NCBI GenBank assembly: GCA_027946365.1
Contig: JAPEUQ010000007.1
Span: 682,001 to 746,000 of the forward strand
Direction of reading: 5' to 3'
Length of the DNA stretch: 64,000 nucleotides
DNA from: Kalmusia sp. IMI 367209
Lineage: Eukaryota; Ascomycota; Dothideomycetes; Pleosporales; Didymosphaeriaceae
Part shown: piece by piece, positions 1-11,428 of the stretch
How positions within the stretch are numbered: position 1 is the first letter of the stretch
Layout of the letters: every line of letters begins with the position of its first letter
Position numbers and translations under genes: made by a program
The notes under the pieces: model-generated
What the model was told of the DNA's origin: nothing
What the model saw: the letters and a program-made list of their open reading frames with translations, nothing else
Database searches by the model: none

Positions 1-1204
1 GATAAATGAAGAAATAACATGAAGCAGTCAATCCCACGGTGAAAAGTCGTTCCAGATATGTCCGTCTTGGGTGGACTGAAATCAAGAGCAACCGCGAGAT
101 AGTTTGCAAGTGCTAATACTTATACACCGTATAATAACATAAGGTTATTCGGAATATACGTAGGAGGGGCTTCGGCACCAAAGTCTTATCCCAGATCATG
201 GCGTACAAGTGCCGTTTTGCCATTTAGCTCAAATTTAGTGAGCTACCGTGACATGCATTGTGAACACAACACACAAGTTTGAGGCAATTGAAACTCTTTG
301 TGAGCATCCAAACTTTGAGCAAGCCACAATCTTTGTATGTCGGCATATAAGAAATCTAAGGCCCCAACGCTCCCACTCACTATATTTAGATAGACTTCGC
401 TTCGGATCGCTAGGCGCACGGTACTTATTTGTATGAATACGATTTTTTGTGGCAGTCTTGAAGGGGACTGAATTTTTGTTTATTATACTTTTTGTAACGT
501 ATGCTCGATATCTCTTTGCGTCAAAGACTTCCTCGTAATAGACTCATATGAAAATCTACGCCGACGTCGTTGCTAAGGTGCGCAGTAGAGAAGGCGTCAG
601 GTGCCAAACCATTACGTCACGTGCGCACAACCATTCACTCTTCCCTGCTTATATAACTACTACCTCCTGCGTTAGCGTGGCGCTAACACTCACGATTCTT
701 GGCAAAAGCTCCCACTCAAGCCCTCCGCGGCAGCAGCAGCAGCGCCCACCTCATCACATCTGCAGAGCTCAACCTTGCCCGTACCAACGGCGAAGTCAAC
801 GTCTACGAATCTGCTTCCCTACCCCAGTGTGTCCGATCAGCACCACACCTCACTTTGAACACTACGGAGGCGCACTTATCAACGTGCCTCTCGCCCTCCT
901 GTGTCTCTGTCTGCGCCGTTTATCGGGATCGCAGAGTAGGTAAGTCACTCCTTGGCTCGCGCAACACTTGCGCGTATGACTGCGCGTCACCACAGTTCAA
1001 CACGTTTCACCGCCTGTTTACTGTCAGTTCACCGCACTACATTTCACCACTTGCTTCACCGCGCCACTGCCCCACTACATATAGAGTCTCCGCTTCTATA
1101 ATTCGTCCTTCTCTTCCCCAAATCCTTTCAGGCTCAACCGCGGCCATCACATATCACCCTTAATTTCAAACAACTACTTATACTTCTTGTAGCAACTGCC
1201 CATC
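1..1204. other. Left intergenic / upstream region
   Basis: No gene is supported here. The short open frames have no recognisable content. The last 150 bases before the first gene contain a TATA-like stretch near 1078 and a pyrimidine-rich run ending in a possible acceptor (CCTTTCAG near 1130), as expected for a promoter and 5' leader of the gene starting at 1205. Confidence 0.5.
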
Positions 1205-4200
1205 ATGGGAGATACTCCAGTCGCAAAACCGTGGACACTCATTCCGATAACAGAGTCTCGTCGAGAAGCTACTCGCGGACGTGTAGAAGAGTGTCTTAGT
1301 GAAATAAACGAGCAAGTCTCAATAGACGACTTCAGCATATATCGCCTAGGCACCGTTGAGCTAAAGAGTTTTTCAAAGTGCTTGGAGCAAGACTTCTACC
1401 ACGAAACACAGGATCACGGTATTGAAGGTCCGAAAGGTTACGAGACTTATGTCTCTGAGCAGCTAGAGGATATCTCGTTGATCGATGAAGTGTCTGCGTT
1501 CCATGAGATGCTGGAGAAGAGGTGCTCAGCGAACATGGTAGAGATTGGAGCGAAAGCCTTCATAGGCAAGACTGTCTCCGTCGTTACAGATTGTGATCTG
1601 AATGGTCACATTGGTCGATTGGAAAGCATTCAGATCCCTGAAGCTCAAGTCTGGCTGAACAACAAGGACCGACTTTGCACTTTCCATTTGCATCATGTCC
1701 AGGTTCAGGAGGCAGACAAGACGATAGGCAGGCATCTTCAAATTCCACTGCCTGATACTCGACAGACGACAACTCCGCAAAGTACTTTGACGAATATTGA
1801 GAACGGGGCGACGTCAAGTCTTGCTGGTCGTTCATCTCAGCCCGCAGCATCAACACGCCGTCCACTTCTCGTTCCTGTTTCGAGACGGTCTTTGCAACGC
1901 AATTTCCAACAGACAATAGCTCCTGATGTTGCTGGCCGCGCGCCTCAGCTTGTAGCACCTACAGGCCTCTCGAAAAGTCTCACCGATCTCCTTGCGCTCG
2001 TAGAATCGGAATCGCCGGACACTACCAGCCCTCCAGTCGCTCGCCCGTCTGCCCTATCGAACACTGCCCAAGAATCTTCGCGCCCGTCTGTTGTGATCTC
2101 GGAAGTACAGCGACGATCAATCAAGAACGAGATACTCCAAGTCATCAGCCGCATCGACCACGGCGACTCGGTTGGGCGTCGTCTATCAAGCAAGCAGCGA
2201 CACGATGTCAAACAAAAGTTCGAAGAGACTCAATACAACGGCAATAAAGATAAAGGCTTCGAAGCCTATAAGAAATCTGTGACGGAGTCTCTAGATTCTT
2301 TGAGAACACTGGTGAACACAGGCGGGCAGGGCTCTTTCTATGAGTGGCTGCGACCTTTTGGTATTGATGCGCAAGCATCTATCGTCGGCAAGAACGTCAT
2401 TCTTCTGGGTGGCCAATTTCCCAATCGTCAGGCTACAGTGCTAGACGAATATGTCCAACATGGAACAGTCAAGGTATGGGTGTCTGAGTCGGAAGAGGAC
2501 ACGCTCTCTCGGGACGAGATCCAGGAGATTGAGCCTGGTGTTACGCATGTTGCGCATTTTGAAACCCCAAAAAATACTAGCAACACCGTTTCCTCCACCC
2601 TTACGACCGCAGGGCTAGATTCGGCACCTACAGCGTCGTCGTCGACTACAGAAGCAGAACCATCAACCATGAGTGCGGCGCCTTCTAGTCCTCAAGTAGA
2701 TATCCAGATGGATGACGAAGACAATGAGTCCGGCGCTGTCGATCCTCCCAAACTCATAGGTACAAACAATGGTCATTCTGGTCCATTCTCAGATGATTTT
2801 GAACCGTCGGCGATGAGTGCAAGGTCCTCGATTACTAATGCGGGCACCTCATCTCTCCTACACAACGACCCTACCTTCAACTCCGCACAAATATCGAGCG
2901 ATCACCAATCTTCAGTTTTTAGCAGGAATGAGCAGAAGAGAACGGAGAAGTCGGTGATGGCCGACCCCAAACAGACCAATATAGAGCCAGAGGACACTGA
3001 AATGGGTGAGGACGAAGCCGGTGCCTTCCAAGCTCCCCTACAGCCACCTATTCAGATTGGCGGTATTAATGCGTTCATTCAGGCCACGAAGATGCCTATA
3101 GCTCCTTCGCAATCCTCAGATGCTCCTATCGGCTCTCTTCTCTTCACGGGACCAGCCCCAGCCTCGACGGCTCCCTTAAGTCCTTTTGGAAGCGCTCCTA
3201 GTATCAGGCCTTCCACAAATCAGTCTACCTCCCCTGTCATGAACGCAGAGATCCTTGATGCTCATGGTGACATTTCCATGGTAGGCGCCCCTGAGGGATT
3301 GAGTTCGTATGAGGACCACGAAAGAAAAGAGGACGGCGGCCCATTCACCATGCATAGCCACATCCAGCAAGCCACTATTCAGGCCGGAAATGCACGACCT
3401 TTTGAGGAAAACAATGAGCCTGAAGGTGACGAGATGGACGAAGACGAGCACACTCCCGCACAGGACAACAGTAACACCGAGGCGAAACATGAAGATAGCC
3501 ACACTCTTGACGGTTCCGGCCCTATGCAAGTCGATTCAGACACCAACGTCGACCAAGTTGAGGCTACTTCGCCGCTAGATCCTGTTGACGAAATCGACGA
3601 TAGGCTTGGTTCTGAAGACTCGGACCATCCTGTCTTTACCGAGACAAAGACGCCTGAACAACGGAGTGCTCATCACCCTAATTCCGAGTCTACTATAGAG
3701 GGGCCAATCTTAGGTGGTACTGAGGCTAACAAAGAGAGTATTGAGGACCAAGTTGCCACTGATGATACTGGCTCCGGCACCATCAAACCCTCCCCGCTCA
3801 CGAATCCTGGATCAGCCTTCGAGCCTCAGTATTGGGCCAACCTTTTCAGCAACACCAATCTGGACTTGTTTGCACCGCCGAAGCCTGTTCCACATGATGG
3901 CTCTCGTGTTCCCTTCCTCAAATCCCTTCCTGGCACTAGTTCTAGGAAAGTCGGATCCGTCACTGGAACTACCTTTGGCGCTGCTTTCATGGCTGGGCCT
4001 AGCACTGGTGGCTCTGGTAAGCCCTCTGTTGAACAACAGGGTCAAGATGAAGCGTCGGCCCAGGAGGGCACACAGCCGAACATACGCGTTGAGCAGCTCC
4101 CAACATTGGTCGCTACGTCTGAGTCGACCTCTAGAGCTACTGTACATGTGGATCCAACGCAGAAGAATCCTGAGCTAGTTGCTGACGAGAAGTCGACCGT

Positions 4201-6070
4201 CAATCTAGAGCCATCTACAGATAGCTCTAAGCGGGTCCCCCGGCCAATGCTAGAGGTTTATACCTTCGAAGAAATCTCCGAGGGCTACCGGCTTACGCTT
4301 AACCTTCCTGGTCGACCTCAGGTTGTTAGGGACATGCCCTACCCTAAAGGGAATTTCCCAATGGCGCCGAGGGCTGCTGTTCCTTCTGATCGTCACGTGC
4401 CATCCAAACATGCTATGATGATGGACAGTAGGATGACTTTTGGCCCTCGGAAGCCTGCTCTTGGTCGTCGCGAATACGCCGCTCGGAAGCGCGCGGATGG
4501 GACTCTGTATAATTCGTCCCGCGCAAAGACTGCTCCCACGAGCGGTCCTGAAGGCACGGCTAGCCAAGTGGCTGCGCATGTAGAGTATCAGGAGTCGCAT
4601 GCGGGATCTACTTCTGTCTCTCCAATTGAGGGGACGTCCGAGCAGCCTGAACTGTCGGCTGATACCTCGGCTGTCGACTTGGCAAGCTCTGAGGAGGTAA
4701 ATGCTGGTCCCGAGGATGTGAACGCTGGCTCTGGAGATGTGGGTCTTGGCTCTGAGGATGCTGATTCTGGGAACTGGGAGCCCACAAGTAGACCTTTCAT
4801 TCCTGACCTCGATCATGAATATCTTGACCCTCTAGTGGTTCAGCTCCAGGGTTCAATGGTCGAGAACGAAGATGGTCAGAACATACATGCAGAAGAATCA
4901 GACTCTGGTTCAGACGCTGAGGCCGAATTCCGGGCACTTGATCGACAACGTCGAGCGCGCTATCAACAAGTCCAAAAGCAGATGCAAGCAAGTAAGAACT
5001 ACAGCCTTGATCTGGAATTGTCTGCCGACTTGGAAGAGGAGGAACTCGTAGTAGTACCTGGTCCTGCGAGCTCTCGTGTTACGACTCCGCCAATTGAGCA
5101 AGAGACACGGAAGACTTGGGTCGCATGGCTCAAAGACAGTACGCATGGCTTCTTCCAGCCCTTGAAGCACGTGGCCTGCTATGCTACACAATTCCTGCTG
5201 GGAATCATTGGCACAGGCTTCGGACTTCTCCAAGGACTTATGAGCATCGGCTCCGGAATTCTTCAGGTTCTCAAGTTTATATTGTACTGGCTTCATATTT
5301 TTATGGCCATACCGGTTGCAATCTTTGTAGTCATCGGCAAAGGTACTTTCGATTTCGCCTGGGGCTTGGTTCTGGCTTTGTGGGCCTACTTCAACACATT
5401 CTGCACTGGATTATTTGACAAGGTATGCACTTCGATTGCCGATAATTTCGCGACGGAACCTCCAGAGCCTCTTTCAGATTATCAGGCCAAGAGAATGGAT
5501 GTGGTAGCCGCCTTCCCGCAGTTTGCATCCAGTTTGGAACGCTATGATTTCTCCTGGAATGAACTGTATGTGGCCTTGTCGTTCGCGCACAATGTGCCGT
5601 TCGAACAGCTGCCCGACCCGCATTTGGCCCTGCAAATTGAGGTCCAAGAATTTCTTTCCTCTGGCTCTGATGATGGAGCGAAGTTTCTGCTTCTCATCAA
5701 ACAGTGTGCGATCGCAGATGAGATCTATCGCAAATGGCGGAAGACAAACCTTGCTTTCGAGGGCAAGACGGCTTACCGGTACCTTCCTCCCGGATCCCGA
5801 TCAGTAGAAGCTAGCATGTACCACTTTGGAGGTGCCTTGCGAGCCTTCTATACGCTGAGACCATCACGGACGGTCTGCGTTGCAATGCAACCTTTGGTCT
5901 GCTCACAGCTTCCGGGTAGCTACACGAGCCGCTTCGATGAAATGAGGGAGTATTATCCAGAGGCTGTATCGTCGATAATCTTGCCCGTCGATCTCCACGC
6001 GGAGTCCTTTTGGAATCCATCCCCTATCCCGGAATCGCGAATGCTAACTTCATTCCCACGCTTGAGATAG
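1205..6070 (+). CDS. Large protein with duplicated KIX-like/KOW-like modules and C-terminal membrane region
   Basis: A single uninterrupted frame of 1621 residues; I do not recognise a named family. Two similar modules are visible at the N-terminus. Each has a helical segment that resembles a KIX fold by eye (about residues 18-90 and 298-375; compare GYETYVSEQLEDI with GFEAYKKSVTESLDSL), followed by a small beta-rich KOW/SH3-like segment (about 117-166, FIGKTVSVV; and about 392-444, SIVGKNVILL). Residues about 450-1320 are low-complexity, acidic and Ser/Thr/Pro-rich. Residues about 1327-1405 hold three hydrophobic stretches that could span or enter a membrane, followed by about 215 residues of ordered-looking sequence. 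KIX domains bind transactivation peptides, so a nuclear or nuclear-envelope role is possible, but that is inference. The start is the first ATG after a stop-rich leader. Confidence 0.85.
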   Translation: MGDTPVAKPWTLIPITESRREATRGRVEECLSEINEQVSIDDFSIYRLGTVELKSFSKCLEQDFYHETQDHGIEGPKGYETYVSEQLEDISLIDEVSAFHEMLEKRCSANMVEIGAKAFIGKTVSVVTDCDLNGHIGRLESIQIPEAQVWLNNKDRLCTFHLHHVQVQEADKTIGRHLQIPLPDTRQTTTPQSTLTNIENGATSSLAGRSSQPAASTRRPLLVPVSRRSLQRNFQQTIAPDVAGRAPQLVAPTGLSKSLTDLLALVESESPDTTSPPVARPSALSNTAQESSRPSVVISEVQRRSIKNEILQVISRIDHGDSVGRRLSSKQRHDVKQKFEETQYNGNKDKGFEAYKKSVTESLDSLRTLVNTGGQGSFYEWLRPFGIDAQASIVGKNVILLGGQFPNRQATVLDEYVQHGTVKVWVSESEEDTLSRDEIQEIEPGVTHVAHFETPKNTSNTVSSTLTTAGLDSAPTASSSTTEAEPSTMSAAPSSPQVDIQMDDEDNESGAVDPPKLIGTNNGHSGPFSDDFEPSAMSARSSITNAGTSSLLHNDPTFNSAQISSDHQSSVFSRNEQKRTEKSVMADPKQTNIEPEDTEMGEDEAGAFQAPLQPPIQIGGINAFIQATKMPIAPSQSSDAPIGSLLFTGPAPASTAPLSPFGSAPSIRPSTNQSTSPVMNAEILDAHGDISMVGAPEGLSSYEDHERKEDGGPFTMHSHIQQATIQAGNARPFEENNEPEGDEMDEDEHTPAQDNSNTEAKHEDSHTLDGSGPMQVDSDTNVDQVEATSPLDPVDEIDDRLGSEDSDHPVFTETKTPEQRSAHHPNSESTIEGPILGGTEANKESIEDQVATDDTGSGTIKPSPLTNPGSAFEPQYWANLFSNTNLDLFAPPKPVPHDGSRVPFLKSLPGTSSRKVGSVTGTTFGAAFMAGPSTGGSGKPSVEQQGQDEASAQEGTQPNIRVEQLPTLVATSESTSRATVHVDPTQKNPELVADEKSTVNLEPSTDSSKRVPRPMLEVYTFEEISEGYRLTLNLPGRPQVVRDMPYPKGNFPMAPRAAVPSDRHVPSKHAMMMDSRMTFGPRKPALGRREYAARKRADGTLYNSSRAKTAPTSGPEGTASQVAAHVEYQESHAGSTSVSPIEGTSEQPELSADTSAVDLASSEEVNAGPEDVNAGSGDVGLGSEDADSGNWEPTSRPFIPDLDHEYLDPLVVQLQGSMVENEDGQNIHAEESDSGSDAEAEFRALDRQRRARYQQVQKQMQASKNYSLDLELSADLEEEELVVVPGPASSRVTTPPIEQETRKTWVAWLKDSTHGFFQPLKHVACYATQFLLGIIGTGFGLLQGLMSIGSGILQVLKFILYWLHIFMAIPVAIFVVIGKGTFDFAWGLVLALWAYFNTFCTGLFDKVCTSIADNFATEPPEPLSDYQAKRMDVVAAFPQFASSLERYDFSWNELYVALSFAHNVPFEQLPDPHLALQIEVQEFLSSGSDDGAKFLLLIKQCAIADEIYRKWRKTNLAFEGKTAYRYLPPGSRSVEASMYHFGGALRAFYTLRPSRTVCVAMQPLVCSQLPGSYTSRFDEMREYYPEAVSSIILPVDLHAESFWNPSPIPESRMLTSFPRLR

Positions 6071-7672
6071 GGGTAATGTTGTTCTGTATGAGCGCGAAAG
6101 CTACTCTTTTCTCTCGATTCCGCGCTTGGAATAGGCGCGATTGTTTCTCTGTATAGTACCGATACACAGTTCTCTCTCACGACTACTATCTCACAACGGC
6201 GACAAAACCCATCACAACAACACCAGTTTGTCCCCACCATCCCAATGGTAGGAAGTCGATCGTTGAGCCCTCGAAACTCAGTATATACGAGTCTACGGAA
6301 ACAGCCGCCGCTATACACGCCATCAGGACCTGAACCCAGAACCTTGGCATATGTGACCTAACCCAAGTCTTCGATACCGGTTATCTCTACCTAGCATTCC
6401 ATTAAGTGAAGCTCGAACACTTGCTCTCCTCCACACTGTCCAAAATCTCGACTCACAATCAAAGACAAGCGACCACCACTACCAGGAAGAGACAGCACAA
6501 ATCACCGGCCGAAAAACGCACAACCTCACCAGCTTCGCCCTCGCGAAAACCAGGCATAAGTAAGCGAGAACATTCTCATAGAGAGTGTTCGAGCATCAAA
6601 TCTATTTCGCAGACGGCACACCTTTAGCATCACGGTTGGAATCCTCTCCCTTTTCCTTAAACATCCACACTCCGTTGCCACTTCGACCGACAAGACGAAC
6701 ACGAAACGCAAACACCCAATTCATGGCGAGACAGAAAAGCAAGCCCATGGTACTCATAGAGTGCCATGCGCTGCGTTGATCGCAGACGGTCTCGGAGCGA
6801 CAAACATGGATGCGGTGGATCTGAATGACTGTTGCGACAGACTCTTCCATGGGAATACATTTTGAACATTAGATGTTGCGATATAACTCTTCGCCGGGAG
6901 AAGCTGCTTATCACCAGAACCCAAACCTGTCCATTTAGCGACCCCAACAAAGAACTCGAACAGTCTTTTGCGAAACGAGTTGAGCAATGCTAGGATGTTT
7001 GACGGACATCAATCAATCCATCGCCTACTTATTCTCTGTACCATCGGGCATTCTCCAAGCCCGGAGGCCCTTCTACGCCTCTACTCTCTCCTGACACCTA
7101 TACATTTGGGCACGTCTATACACTCATGGCGTTCTTTTGCAGTGGCTTTGCTCCATTTGGGAGCATGTTATATACCCCATTCGCGCCAGCGAGCGCATGA
7201 TTTCTTGTTTTACGGCATAGCGTTGTTTTTATATCGTGCTGTAGCTCCCACTGCAGATTTTGAAGAGGAAGAGGGAAGAAAAGTTAACAAACCTAAGAAT
7301 TTACTAATATGATGCATGAGATCAAATGCGGGGTCTGACGATCGTGATGTGGTGTAATACGTGATGCTTTGGAGTGATTCATGGCTATTGGATCGAAAGC
7401 TACTCAGTCGTTTGTCATTGCATATTTATTTCAAGAGCGCCATACTCCTCGTCCTCAAGGACAAAAGACTTCTAATTCATGCGATTAATGATACGCCGTG
7501 GTATATGTCTACCCCAACAACGCCGTATGGACTTGATAGAGCGGAAAGCCAGAAGGTATAGGCTTAAAAAGAAAACAAGTACGCGTCTATAGTATGCCGT
7601 TAAACCATCATTCCCGCGCTTTGATGAAGTCCACGCGTCCATTTCGAGTAAAGGCTTGAGCGAGCAAGCTTT
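6071..7672. other. Intergenic region between convergent genes
   Basis: About 1.6 kb between the 3' ends of the first gene (+) and the glycosyltransferase-like gene (-). Several small open frames on both strands were inspected and none showed a recognisable protein. The stretch probably holds both 3' untranslated regions. Confidence 0.45.
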
Positions 7673-9926
7673 CTACGCAAACCACCTCCTCCGCATTCCC
7701 TTCCATCCCGTAACCTGCACCGCGGCGCTGTCTTGCTCGACAGACCCCGGGCTAGCAAGTCCCTTCCCTATCCCCAACGCAGCGCCTTCCTGCTCAAAAG
7801 CCGCCGCCGCAGCCGCAAGCTCAGCATTTTGCTGCTCAATCTGCGCCCTTTCTTTAGTCTCCCTATCTAGCCTATCTTTCTCCTCTATCCTCTGTCTCTC
7901 TTTCTCCAACTTTTCCCTTTCTCTCTTCTCCTCCTCTAGCTGCTCCTTCGCCACCCTCTGCGCCCACTCTGCATCCTCCTTCGCCTCCTTCTCCATCCTC
8001 TGCTTCCACTCCTCTTCTTCTTCTTCCCTTCCCTTCCTGCCCCCGCCGTCCTCATCTTCATGAAACCACACGCCCTTCTTATCCCCGAAGACGTCTTTGA
8101 GGATGTCATAGGTCCCACACACGCCATCGACCTCGCCCCACGGCAGCCACAAACCAGATTCCGCAGTCCAGACGCCGCCACGGCCTCCGCGCTGGTCCCA
8201 TAGGAGGTCACCGCCTACGGCTGCGTTGTGGTATCCGATTGGCGACTGCGGAGTGCGGAAGTAGCGGCGGAGGAGGGCGCGCTCGTAGCCTGAGTACCAC
8301 AGCGATGTCCACGTTACGTTTGCGCTGTGGGAGGGCGTGGAGCCGAGGAGCATGTTACGCTCCTCGGGTGAGGTGGAGGCGGACCGATGACGGTACGTTA
8401 CATGGAGCGTTGCGGGGATGGCACCGGTGTAAGTGTTGCGAACGAACGGTATATCTGTCCAGGGCGTGTCGCGGTGCTTGAGTTTGTCGAGCTCATATTT
8501 GAATTCTAGTTTGTCAATGTAGGCTGGTTTTTCGTTAGGAGAAGGGTCATTTTTAGTAAAATCGGGTGCCCAAAAGGGACCTGTTGCGTTTTGGAAGGCG
8601 ACGGGGAGGTCGAGAGGTGGTTCTGGTGCTTGCGATGGCTCCGATTGATTGCTGCGAGTAATCTGGACAAGTTCGTTGTCCGCGCAGTCCGTTAGAGGCT
8701 GGAAGAGTGCATGCGTGTAGTCGAGGCCGACAGAGAATTCGTTTCGGCGATCCGGCTCGACCGTGACATTAGCAATTCTTTCTGCCCCTTTGATTCCCGC
8801 AAGTGCGACAGTAAGATGATTGACCAATTTCGATGCGATAGGCCATTTTGCTTTCCGATTCATAGCTCTTGCAAGCATCTGTTCCCCAAAGATCTTGCTC
8901 ATGACGGACTGCACAGTCACAGACCGAGTCCGATCCTCCTCTAATATCTCCGCGGCCACCCTATACAACTTCCTCAAATCCTTGACAGGCCCCATGAGCA
9001 TGTCTGCATCTAGAAATCTTGCAGGCACAAGCTCTGTCTTTGCCTCCTGTTGCTCTCCGTATGTATTGTTCGGTAGGACAGAAGGTGGCATCTGTTTACA
9101 TGCCATGTCATTTCCCTCGCACGTCTTCCTCGCCCCGAAGATAATCGTTTCCGAGAATTGCTTGCCGTACATGTTATGCAAACGTCGATTTGCATCCTCC
9201 ACTACAGTCATATACTGCCTGACCATCACCTCGCTTGGAAGGTGAAACCACGTATCCCTGCCATCAACCAGCAAGATGAGATCCTCATCCTTGACGACCC
9301 TCGCATCCTCCAAGTATACCAACACGCTCTGTAGCTTCTCTCTCTCCCATTCCGCCTTCCCCACCCTCCCGAATCCATTGACAATAGTCGGCGGAGGATA
9401 ATTCATGACCATAGCAGACATGGTAGTCTTGCAGAAGTCAAGATCATGCTCGAGAGACGACAGAACGAGGTGGAGGTTGGGCGAGGACTTCTGGAGATTA
9501 GAAGGCACATGCGAAATGGTGCCATTTTCGAGCTTGAGTGCGGTGCTGGAGGGTTTACGGAAGGATGTCGATATGGATGCAGGAAGGTGCGGCAGATGGG
9601 GTCGCCATGAAGAGAGATGGTGGTAGTTTGACGAGATGGTTTGGTAGGATGTGGATATGGTCTGCGAGTGGTTAGTACCTAACTGTTCCGACTTCGTCAA
9701 GGGCAAGCACCGCTCCTGCTGCTTATATCCGGTTCAGCCCAGGGAAGAAACTCACCTGGCTTCTCTTCGCACCCGCCATAAGCATGAGTACGACAAGTAA
9801 CACCGTCACCATTGCCACCCTCCCTCTCCTCCCAAACGCCCACCGCATCGCCGCGTTTCCCAGCTGCCCATGCCGCGGAGACGTAGGCAAAGGCCTATTC
9901 CACGGTGCCTCCATGTAGCGCGCCAT
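7673..9926 (-). CDS. Type II membrane glycosyltransferase-like protein with C-terminal coiled coil
   Basis: Two exons are inferred: 9926-9756 and 9715-7673, with a 40-bp GTGAGT...CAG intron that keeps the frame, giving 737 residues. Exon 1 encodes a basic N-terminus and one hydrophobic signal anchor (VAMVTVLLVVLMLMAGA, about residues 37-53), typical of Golgi type II proteins. Around residues 205-220 the motif LLVDGRDTWFHLPSEV resembles the D-x-x-D region of a widespread, poorly characterised fungal family that looks like lysyl hydroxylase/PLOD-type glycosyltransferases; ARFLDADMLMGP follows downstream. From about residue 600 there is a highly charged Glu/Arg/Lys coiled coil (about 80 residues), then an Ala-rich segment and a basic tail. 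The likely role is sugar transfer in the secretory pathway; donor and acceptor are unknown. A 34- or 37-bp intron with an earlier AG would also keep frame. Confidence 0.75.
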
Positions 9927-11428
9927 ATTCTCCTCAGCGTCGCCGAGACGAAGATTATAACGCGAATGCCAGGATTGCAAGTGACATGGAAAGGACCGGC
10001 TGGTATAGATATCGGAAAAGGCAAGAGTGACTCTGCCACCTTTCACTCACCCACCCCAAGACACCATCCAAGACCAGACTCTCAAAGCAGTCCACGTACA
10101 CCGTCAGACGGTGCCTCGAGCCTCGCGTACGACCTTGGCCTTGCTTCGAGTACCGGCACGCCCTGCAATCGTGGCCTTGACTCCTGTCTCTACCCCAAAT
10201 CGAATAATCGAAAGATAGTTTTCACGTAACGTGGAAGGTCGATTGGCAAGAAAAACGTACGTGTACGGACTGCCATCGAAAGCCCATGTTGCTCTAGAAC
10301 CACATTCCTCGAGCCCATTGCGTAAGTCTAGCCCTAGCTTCGCGGTCCGCCCGTGAAAGGGTCGAGGAACGCCGCGTAGTAGCACGAGCCCGTCCCCGCA
10401 ACACGGTGGGCACAATGTAGGTACCCCTGCCGAGACGGGCTGCGTGAACTTCCGAGATCTGCTGCAGAGTTGCGATCGGCGCCGATGAGAGATCGGATGG
10501 ACCTGCCTTGTTCTTCTTTTAGCAAGTTTGTGAATGTTCTACGTATGAATGGCGAGAACGGACATAAGACGTGATGCAGCATGAGGCAAAGAATGTCGAT
10601 AAGCACACTGAGCACACAGGCACTTGTGTAGTATCAGGGCCATCAATGGCGCCAATCTAGCGACCCAAGGGCGGCCTGCGATCCACCAGCTCCACCAAAC
10701 TTTCGCGGCTTAAACTGACGACGCGTGGCAGGCGTTCGACGTGAAAAAGTCAACAACATACTCTATAACGCATGCATAAAGCCCATGCAGCGATCTCACA
10801 GGAACCATGTAGTGATCCTGCAAATCTAGAGATCTGTGATCAGCACAGCCGAACTGTTCCACGGACCGGTAGCCTGGGTATGACAAAGTGACACCTGCAG
10901 CCCGTAATCGACAAGAAGATTGGGTGGAGACACTTGTTTCAACGGTCGACCCAGAAAGTCCACTCGTGCATGTGACGTGATCCATTCGTCGCTCGCGCTA
11001 AAATACATATGCTTCGCAAGGCTCCAACAACTCCATATTGCTGAACGCTGTCCCGAGGGTATCTTGCAATATTGTGCCACAAGGCGAAAGCCTGACCCGA
11101 AGCCCCAAAACCCCGCTCACCCCAAGAAGCGCTTCGTCTGCATGTTCTTCATAGTGATGGCAGGAAGCGGCCTGTGTACACCACCGAATCTTGCACAACC
11201 CACCTTGTCTGCTTCAAGCGCTCTATCCGGCGCCAGTCTCTTAGTTCTGGCCTTCGGAACTATACCAGGAGCAGCCGCACCGCCACGCCTACACGCATTA
11301 CCAAAAGCCTGCTTCCAAACGTTCGCTAGTGGGCTGCTAGATTTCCTTGTAGAACAATCCATCTCTTGAGTATTTCTATACTGCATCAGTACAAGTGGTC
11401 TCGAAGTTGCACTTCAGGATGTGGCCAC
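9927..11428. other. Intergenic region
   Basis: About 1.5 kb between the glycosyltransferase-like gene start and the J-domain gene end, both on the minus strand. It should contain the promoter of the former and the 3' region of the latter. Open frames of up to about 149 codons (10920-11369, + strand) show no recognisable family and were not called. Confidence 0.45.

Noticed and set aside
7656..8063. Ser/Leu/Phe-rich open frame on the plus strand
   Set aside because: It is the antisense reading of the Glu/Arg coiled coil of the glycosyltransferase-like gene.
10920..11369. 149-codon open frame on the plus strand
   Set aside because: No motif or splice signal; overlapping frames on the minus strand are equally open.
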